Source: Gordionus sp. m RMFG-2023 | Taxonomy: Eukaryota > Nematomorpha > Gordioida > Chordodea > Parachordodidae | Length of the DNA stretch: 64,000 nucleotides | Assembly (NCBI RefSeq): GCF_954871325.1 | Contig: NC_088776.1 | Coordinates: forward strand, 821,671 to 885,670 | Direction of reading: 5' to 3' | Part shown: positions 57,148 through 64,000 of the stretch, one piece after another | Position numbering within the stretch: the stretch's first letter is position 1 | How the letters are laid out: each line of letters starts with the position of its first letter | Position numbers and translations under genes: made by a program | The notes under the pieces: generated by a model | Database searches by the model: none | Told to the model about the DNA's origin: nothing | The model's input: the letters and a program-made list of their open reading frames with translations, nothing else

Positions 57148-59130
57148 CCATTCCATGTCAAATGGATCAAAAAAAGCACATTATCAGCCGACCCCTTTTA
57201 AAATGGTTAAAAATCTCTGGAATTATTTAGATAGATATATAAATGAGAAAGCCGTTTATTTTAGCTCGCTAGCATGCCTGGTTCCCGAGATATAGGGGTT
57301 CAAAAGTGCTAAAAAGAGCCACTTTGGAATCTGTAAAATTTTTAAAATGCTTGTATCTCAAAAACTTTTCATAGTATAAAAAATATATAATTTATCATAT
57401 TGTAGGCAAAAGAAATCTCTAAAAGGCTATCAAAAAAAATAATAAAAATTGGCGCCAATTTGAGTCTTTAACTTCCGGTTTACCTATCTTGCTACCTGTA
57501 TTTTTAAACAAAGAAGGGAGTTTGTTTTCGAATTTTTTTTTTTGCTATTTATTTAGACACCTTTTATAAATATATATACGATGTCAAAACCTTGGCAACG
57601 CTATCGACTTTTCCGAAATATAGATTTTTACCAAAAATTGAAGAAAAAAGTAGATGGCACAAATGGTTGAAAAATATTGTTCCTATAAGGAAAATGAAAA
57701 TATTGATACGTTTATAGGAAATGTGATAAAATTTTCCAGTTCCGCCCTCCTCCCCCCCCCTCCCACCATCCCTAAAAAGTTTTACATTTTTTAGACCTCT
57801 ACTTTGCTATAATCGCGAATGACTTATTACCTCTATAATGTATAACAGCTGCAGTAAAAACGAATATTTTATTAAGCATATTATCGATTATATTTTACAA
57901 AATAAACTGTTTAAAACGATCTCTCTTTCCGGGTAATATTTAACTTGTCCGTTCAGATTAATTATAAATAATTTGTCTACCAATAACATTCTGGATTTGG
58001 AGAGTGCAAAAACATATATTCTAAATGCAGGCCAATTAAAGTTTTATTTTATATAACAGATGGACGTACCAAATATTAAAATGTTGCAACCCATTTAATC
58101 TACAGAGAGATGCTTATTATCGAGTGAATCTAAGAAAGATTCTACCCTGGAAGACCCAAAAAAATTACCATTCCATTTAGATATGTTAATATGCTCTTCA
58201 TGCCGACAAAAATTAGCAAACATTCCTTAAACTTCAAATGACAATGTAGATATTGATTCTCCCACAAATATAATTAATCAAGAGGCTATTGATAACATTA
58301 ATAAATCCCTTAAGAGAAAACGCTTATGTGAAAAGAAATATTCGAAGAAAAATATATCTAGAGTAAAAAAAAAGTTTTAACGACTATAATTATGCTATTA
58401 TCTTCATCAAATGATGAAAAATTCTATGAAATTCTAGATAACTTAAAAATTAAAAAAATTAAAAAAATTATATTAAAGTTTATTATTGGAAATTTGTTAC
58501 ATTATTAAGTGACTAATGGGCATATGCCCACTCTGCTCCTCAGTTTAATTAGTATATTTAATAGAAATTCAAAATTTTTTAGTATTAAAAGTGAAAATAT
58601 CCGGTTATTGATAAGTTAGTAGCAAAATTTTACCGTAATCCGTAATTTCATAAAGCGCCATCTATTTTTTAAACAAATTTTGGAGTCGATAGCGTCGCCA
58701 AGGTTTGACATCGTATATATATTTAGCAAAGGTGTCTAAATAAAAATGAATAAAAAAATTTAGAAAACAAACTCCCTTTTTTGCTTAAAAGCATAGGTAA
58801 AGCAAAATATGTAAACCGGAAGTTAACGGCTCATATTGGCGCCAATATTTATTGTTTTTTGATAGCTCTTTAGAGACTTTATTTACTTACAATTTGCTAT
58901 ATTATATATTTTTTTAATATAAATAGTATTTGGAGATATAAGCATTTTAAAAATTTTACAGATTCCAAAGTGGCTCTGCAGCCCCAATATCTAGGGAACC
59001 AGGTGTGCTAGAGAGCTAAGATAAACGGCTTTCTCATTTTCTTAACTATCTAAATAATTCCAGAAATTTTTAACAATTTTAAAAGGGGTCGGCCGAATCC
59101 TGATCGATTTGACGTGGAATGGCTTATGCT
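57148..59130. mobile_element. DNA transposon with about 0.48-kb terminal inverted repeats
   Basis: Left arm about 57148-57630, right arm about 58655-59130, matching through CCATTCCA(T/C)GTCAAAT, the GGTTCCC(G/T)AGATAT region, TTGGCGCCAAT and CGATAGCGT(C/T)GCCAAGG. The interior of about 1 kb contains a decayed zinc-finger coding remnant. Superfamily not certain; target duplication not resolved. Confidence 0.8.
58082..58380 (+). pseudogene. Remnant of transposon protein with CC...CxxC zinc site
   Basis: Frames read CCNPFNLQRDAYYRVNLRKI (from 58082), then one frame over MLICSSCRQKLANIP, a stop, and NIINQEAIDNINKSLKRKRL with a basic tail. The order CC-NPF, CxxCRxKL, acidic spacer, basic segment recalls the N-terminus of a protein repeatedly seen in invertebrate long-TIR elements (from memory, unnamed). 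Stops and frame changes show it is dead. Confidence 0.5.
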
Positions 59131-59289
59131 TATATCTTAAAAAATTTGAAAATATCCAAAAAGGCATATGCGAGGCCATATTGTTTTTTATATTAGAAAA
59201 TGAATTAAATATTTATGATCGTATTTTTATGATTGAAATCTTTTTAAAGGTGTTTTCCATATTATAATCGACAAAATTATAATTTAAAA

Positions 59290-60110
59290 AATTGATTGCC
59301 AAACGCTAAATAATCTCAAATTCTATTATTATATTATATTACTTATTCTTGGTCCAATGATATTAATATTACCTGAACTGACATTCTATTCATTTAAATG
59401 TAAAGTTTTGGAATTCTCTTTCTAAAATAAAAAAAATCTTCAAAAGTTTTTGATATCTGAAGATAAATTGTAAAAAAATCTCTGAAATACCCAAACATAA
59501 ATTATAAATCAAATTTTATCTAAAATTCCAAATATTTTTCAATTTTGTTTCTTTCAAACCTCTGTTGGGTATCAATGCTAATTAAATGGTGACGTTAGTT
59601 TTTGGTTTTCCAATATGTGAATAATTTATAATAAAATTTTAAGAAACTTTAGAAGTTTTCATTTATAAACAATTATCATATGTGACCCCACACATCTGTT
59701 TTATATTCAACAATACTCTCGAAGATTGAATGAATCATTTAATCTGTCTAGCTAATTTATTATGTGTCTATCAGTGTATTTCGTTTAGATTAATCAAATT
59801 TGAATACGAAAGGTTAATTTATTAGAATTTCCCTCCGTAAATTATGAAACTTAACAAATATATTAGTATACAAAACTAATTATGATAATAAAATGATAAA
59901 TTCCCAAATTATTTTGATCCATATTTTTATGATTTTTTTTCTTACACCGTGCCTCTCTTCATTCACGTGGTCCCTATAAACAAATATAAAAATGGTTATA
60001 TTGAAATCATTAAAGAAATTTATCAGAAGTAAGTAAATCCAACATCTACATGAGAAAGAAAGAATTGGACATCCCCCCTTCCTCATTTTCTTACTCATAC
60101 ACATTAAAAC
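59290..60110 (-). repeat. Duplicated flank block X, copy 4, inverted
   Basis: Reverse complement of 40790-41600, placed downstream of gene 3 as the other copies are of genes 1 and 2. Supports an inverted duplication of the whole unit. Confidence 0.7.
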
Positions 60111-60909
60111 GCATCACTTACCACCCTTAAAAATATATGGAGCTTCCCCAGATCGAAGTGAATCTTATTATTTTCCATATAATAAAATATACCAGAGTTG
60201 TTAAAGTATTTTAAGTATAAAAAATGTTGTATCTGTATCTAAATACTCTCTTTTTAAGAAGTATCTATAACTAGATTCTATTTTAGAGGTATCTCTATCT
60301 GTTTTTTAGATGATTTTCTATAAGAATTAGGCACCGTTGATTGAAATAAAAATGCCACCTCTCATGCTAATCTTTCATCTTTAGAGAATTATTCGAAAAA
60401 AAAAGAAAATTAATTTTTCAAAAGGTTGGTTTTTAATTTTTTTTTTGGTATTTATATATTAATTTTGCCTTTCATTTTTTCATGTTTATGTAAAAGAAAA
60501 AAAAAACTATTGTGCCAGAAAGCCCACCAGCTTGGATTATATTAATAATTAAAGAAAATCTTTGTTGGTTAAGAAGTCCGATGTAGGATTTTAGCTAAAA
60601 TAATATTATTTAAGCATAGAAGTTTTTAGCTCCAAGCATTTCTGCCAGCTATGTGCAAAATCCTTAGGCTTACATAATGTTATTTTGGTTAAAATTTAAT
60701 CGGTTTTTTAAAAATCTATCCGAATCTAGCTTTTTAACAACTCTACTAATAAGGATATTATTTTTTTTAAAAAAAAATCAACCTTAAATTTAATACAAAA
60801 TTTTTTTAGATAGGTTTTTAAATTTTAAAAATTTTAAGTGGATAATATATGCCTAATTAGAGTGGGGGATTGCGAATATAAATTGGAATAAATTTTTAAA
60901 AATATTATT
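60111..60909. other. Non-coding with two MITE fragments
   Basis: 60195-60320 holds GTTGTTAAAGT and GTATCTGTATCTAAATAC blocks of the hAT-type MITE; 60585-60750 holds a degenerate GTTAAACGGCTC-family copy ending TTTTTAACAACTCT. The poly-A-rich 3' flank of gene 3 lies here. Confidence 0.5.
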
Positions 60910-61034
60910 TCAGAAAAAATTTTTTTTATAGCGCATCATTCTGCAAATTAAATTATGTAAAATATATTTAACCAATCTAGATAATCTGCATCTCCCAGTA
61001 AAATCACAGTACCTATTCCCTGTACAGTTGCACC
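60910..61034 (-). CDS. EGF gene 3 exon 9 (terminal)
   Basis: Acceptor AAATTTAG; CNCTGNRYCDFTGRCRLSRL, then a tail ending RYKKNFF and TGA at 60912-60910. Four cysteines, keeping the one lost in gene 1. Confidence 0.65.
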
Positions 61035-62635
61035 CTAAATTTATATAAATAAAAAAAAATTAATATATATATACATATATAATAAGCAGAGTTGTTAAAT
61101 AGATATAAAAATGTGGTATCTGTATCTGTATCTAGATAGATTTTTGATTAAATAATCTGTATCTAGATAGATTTTTGATTAAATAATCTGTATCTAGATA
61201 TTATTTTAGACGTTGTATCTATATCTAGATCCATTTAAAAAGTATCTTTTAACAACTCTGATAATAAGTATGAGTTATAAAATTATTTTTATTTCATTTT
61301 ATTTACGGTTTTGGCATTTCAATCCATAATAGTTTGGCCTACAATTGCAGGCACCATTAAACTTGCAGCTATTGTGCCAGAAAGAATTTTGACAATCTGT
61401 GGGACATTCTTTTGATGAATTTGTTTTAAATAAAAAATATTATAGTTAATTTTAAATGTCTATTTTTTTTATAGTATAGTAAAAATTTTTTAACCTCCTA
61501 AAATTATTGAATGTAAAGAGGGGTGGTTTTTCACTGGTAGGTCCCTAAACTGATTTTACTTTTATAAAAGTCGGTTTCTAACCGTGATTCAGACCAAGAA
61601 GAAGAAAAAGCGTTTTTTGACATTTTATATATTTTATTGAAAAGAAAAAATTGTACCTGATTCACAATTTTCGCCATAATAACCCTCTTTACAGATGCAA
61701 CCTCCTGTGGGAAACGGTGAGATCGAATTATTCCTATCACAAGTGGATTCTATTTTCGTTATTGTATTTTTTTTTAAGAGTTGTTGAAAAATAAAATAAA
61801 TGGATCTAGATTATATTTTAGCATGATTTAGCCAGGAATATATGTTTACATCGACACGGAGCTTAGCAAATTTGAAAAAAAAACATAAAAAATCTAAAAA
61901 TATCTGATTTTACCCTGAACAGTACTTCAGAATTTATAGTATTATTGGTATATTCAGATATAAATTAGGGGGGGGGGCTAATCTAAGTTTTTTGGCAGCC
62001 TATTGTCTGATATTCAACAGGGATAGGTATACTTTGCATATTCTGAAATATGAATTTTGGGCAGGATTCAATTATTCGGGAAATTTAAATTGGCCCAATA
62101 TAAATGAACTTAAAGTTCTAAGGATTTACTATATAAGCCAAGATGATATTCTAGAAACCCTAACTCTTATATAATTGGATAAAATAAACAACCTCGATTA
62201 CACCGAGCCCCATATTTCCAACCTTTGCAACGGCATTGGCCATGTTCATCACAAAATTTATTTTCGGAACATAAACTACCATCTATAATAATTATAAATA
62301 TAATTAAAATAATATTTTCAAGTAAATAAAGAAAGAAAATGTAGAAAAGTATAAAAAAAAATATTATTTGGTCGATATAAACTTCACATCTTTTACAACC
62401 AACCAATAAGTGATAAAACAGGCAAGAATTCTTGATGACTGAACATCCTAAATAATTTTTCCGCTAAAATCCCCATAGAAATTTAACAATTACAAATTAA
62501 AATATAACTATTAATCAATTATTTTGACATAATCCCTTACTTGAAAAATTTTTATAATCTGGTTCATGCAGTACATATATATACATCACTAATGTATGCA
62601 TTATATTTTGCTGCAACATTTAGGTGTTCTTTCAT

Positions 62636-62715
<80 letters not shown>

Positions 62716-63716
62716 GTTGTTGTTTAGCAGATATTTGATAATTGTTTAATTAAGCATGTGGTGAAAAAAAAATGGCCGTGGTTTGGCAAATAGTCTGACG
62801 AGATTTTTCCATAATCCTAATTATAATTGGCTAGTCATTTATTAAGTGGAATTCCTCAATAAAACTGCTAAAAATATAAATTAGGCTCTATAAATTTAAA
62901 ATTTGTAATAAATTGACTGAATTAAGATAATATTTATTATATTTTATATAATATCATATCATATTTATAAATATTTTCAAAGGGCACAAATCTTATAGAA
63001 CAATTTGACAAAATTCCATTGTGGATGAAGGGGGAGGGGTAGGAATATAATTTTTTAAGGTGACCTGGCATCATTCACAGTTCTATCAAACAAGGGAGGG
63101 AGAGGCTTTTCATAACTAATATCAATATAAACATTTGTGGGTTTATGGTACAATAACATCGTAAAAAGGCATTTAGGGCCAAAATCTATAATAATATTTA
63201 TACGAAGTTATAGCTATTAAAAGACAAAACCGAGCCATGGGATGAGGTAGGTATTTTTTTTTTATAATAGTTGAATATATGTTTTAATGATAAACAATCC
63301 AATAAGAAGTGAAATTGTTTTTCACTTGCGACAATCTGTCAGCATCCTCATGAGAGAATAAAAAAAATGGAGGGAACACACCCAGATTTACTCTCCTATC
63401 CCATATTATTTGCACCATAACCCCTGAATACTTCCCCCCCCCCATACGGATACAGGGAGCTAAATGGCTTCCTCAAAAAGCAGTATAAAATAGCACTTGA
63501 TATAACATTTTTTTTAGAGAGATGGGTTGGTTAATTCGTTAATAATCACATGTGTGTGTGGGTGGGTGGGGGGGGGGGTTAGATACATCTCTGTATATAA
63601 GACCAATTATATATGAATAAATTTAATACTTAGAGTTTCATTTTCAGGGATAATTTTGCATAAACATCTACCAGATAAATCACAGCCAGACGAAACTTTG
63701 CGATCACAGTGACAGA
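60910..63716 (-). CDS. EGF gene 3, exons 5-9 (partial, runs off the window)
   Basis: Minus strand exons, in order of translation: 63716-63630, 62282-62193, 61749-61657, 61408-61307, 61034-60910. All are phase 1, GT-AG, open and alignable with exons 5-9 of genes 1 and 2; exon 8 has no stop. Exons 1-4 must lie beyond base 64000. It is the inverted third copy of the unit. The protein would share the string of EGF-like modules and end in a different basic tail. Confidence 0.75.
61087..61260. mobile_element. hAT-type MITE in intron 8 of EGF gene 3
   Basis: 174 bp, ends CAGAGTTGTTAAA and TTTAACAACTCTG (one gap), perfect 8-bp duplications ATAATAAG (61079-61086, 61261-61268). Internal 31-bp unit with GTATCTAGATAGATTTTTGA repeated about two and a half times. 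Removing element and one duplication leaves a 90-base intron, the same as gene 1. Confidence 0.92.
61307..61408 (-). CDS. EGF gene 3 exon 8
   Basis: 34 codons, ECPTDCQNSFWHNSC, KFNGACNCRPNYYGLKCQN. Six cysteines and intact Ser codon where gene 2 has a stop. Donor C|GTAAAT. Confidence 0.75.
61657..61749 (-). CDS. EGF gene 3 exon 7
   Basis: 31 codons, STCDRNNSISPFPTGGCICK then EGYYGENCES. Donor G|GTACAA. Confidence 0.75.
61750..62192 (-). other. Intron 6 of EGF gene 3
   Basis: 443 bases, aligned with genes 1 and 2 but without the GGCCCG element of gene 1. C9 run in sense orientation (61970-61978 reads G on plus). Confidence 0.55.
62193..62282 (-). CDS. EGF gene 3 exon 6
   Basis: 30 codons, GSLCSENKFCDEHGQCRCKG then WKYGARCNR; five cysteines. 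Confidence 0.75.
62283..63629 (-). other. Intron 5 of EGF gene 3
   Basis: Contains the MITE empty site (single CAACCAAC at 62396-62403) and the (CTTT)n array at 62636-62715. G and C runs near 63436 and 63569. Confidence 0.6.
62636..62715. repeat. (CTTT)n microsatellite
   Basis: About 19 perfect tetranucleotide copies; opposite orientation, relative to the gene, from the array in gene 1 intron 5. Confidence 0.95.
63630..63716 (-). CDS. EGF gene 3 exon 5
   Basis: 29 codons, VCHCDRKVSSGCDLSGRCLC then KIIPENETL; five cysteines, no sixth, as in genes 1 and 2. Donor A|GTATT. Confidence 0.7.
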   Translation of the reverse strand, partial: SVTVIAKFRLAVIYLVDVYAKLSLKMKL

Positions 63717-64000
63717 CTTATAAAATAAATAGAAAATAAAATTAAAATTAAAGCGTTATGTGTATTATTTTTATATAATTTATATTACAAAATATTTAAA
63801 TTAAATTCATGCATAAATAATAATCTATCAAGTACATTATACATTGAATGTCATTGACACCAACCAATTGTTTCTAAAAAGTTGGGAATGGGTTAACGCA
63901 TGAAAAAGAATTTAGAAAAAAAAAAGTTAAATACATGTTCTAAGAAGATGACAGTGCCGCATCAGAAAGATTAGAAAAATTAGAGATTTTAGAAAAGAAG
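63717..64000 (-). other. Intron 4 of EGF gene 3, partial
   Basis: Aligns with 35480-35759 of gene 2. No exon before the window edge. Confidence 0.55.

Noticed and set aside
62541-62738. Open frame with Ser-Phe-Phe-Leu repeats
   Set aside because: Translation of the second (CTTT)n array inside an intron of gene 3.

Overview
The window is AT-rich eukaryotic nuclear DNA, most likely from an invertebrate animal. Genes are split by GT-AG introns and code for small secreted-type EGF-like modules. The mobile elements (Ty3/gypsy, LINE-type reverse transcriptases, hAT, PIF/Harbinger, MITEs with 8-bp target duplications) are of kinds common in animals. I cannot name the phylum. There is no bacterial-style gene density, operon or CRISPR, and I saw no rRNA or convincing tRNA.

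Layout. 1-1427: non-coding. 1428-7224: Ty3/gypsy retrotransposon with near-identical LTRs but a broken polyprotein. 7450-8430: reverse-transcriptase relic on the minus strand. 10450-19595: EGF-module gene 1, nine exons, all introns phase 1, apparently intact. 20.1-28.6 kb: duplicated flanking blocks, a 42-bp minisatellite and two orphan signal-peptide first exons. 28.5-40.15 kb: EGF-module gene 2, a paralogue with a broken first exon, a large inverted repeat in intron 1 and an in-frame stop in exon 8. 40.5-47 kb: duplicated block, MITEs, a reverse-transcriptase element and a LINE relic. 47275-48690: an intact four-exon gene for a small trihelix/MADF-like protein, next to a PIF/Harbinger transposase relic on the other strand. 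50276-52187: a short non-autonomous LTR element whose ends match the Ty3 element. 52453-54484: hAT transposon with perfect TIRs and 8-bp TSD. 55930-56439: second hAT remnant. 57.14-59.13 kb: element with about 0.48-kb terminal inverted repeats. 59.3-64 kb: inverted copy of the EGF unit (gene 3, exons 9 to 5 read right to left), running off the right edge.

The most distinctive content is the three-copy EGF cluster. Each unit has a short signal-peptide exon followed by small cysteine-rich exons that all begin and end in phase 1. Exons can therefore be gained, lost or swapped without frame loss, and orphan first exons show that this is happening. The paralogues also act as empty-site controls for MITE insertions in their introns. 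Gene 1 would make a secreted protein of about 256 residues. Its ligand and role cannot be told from sequence.
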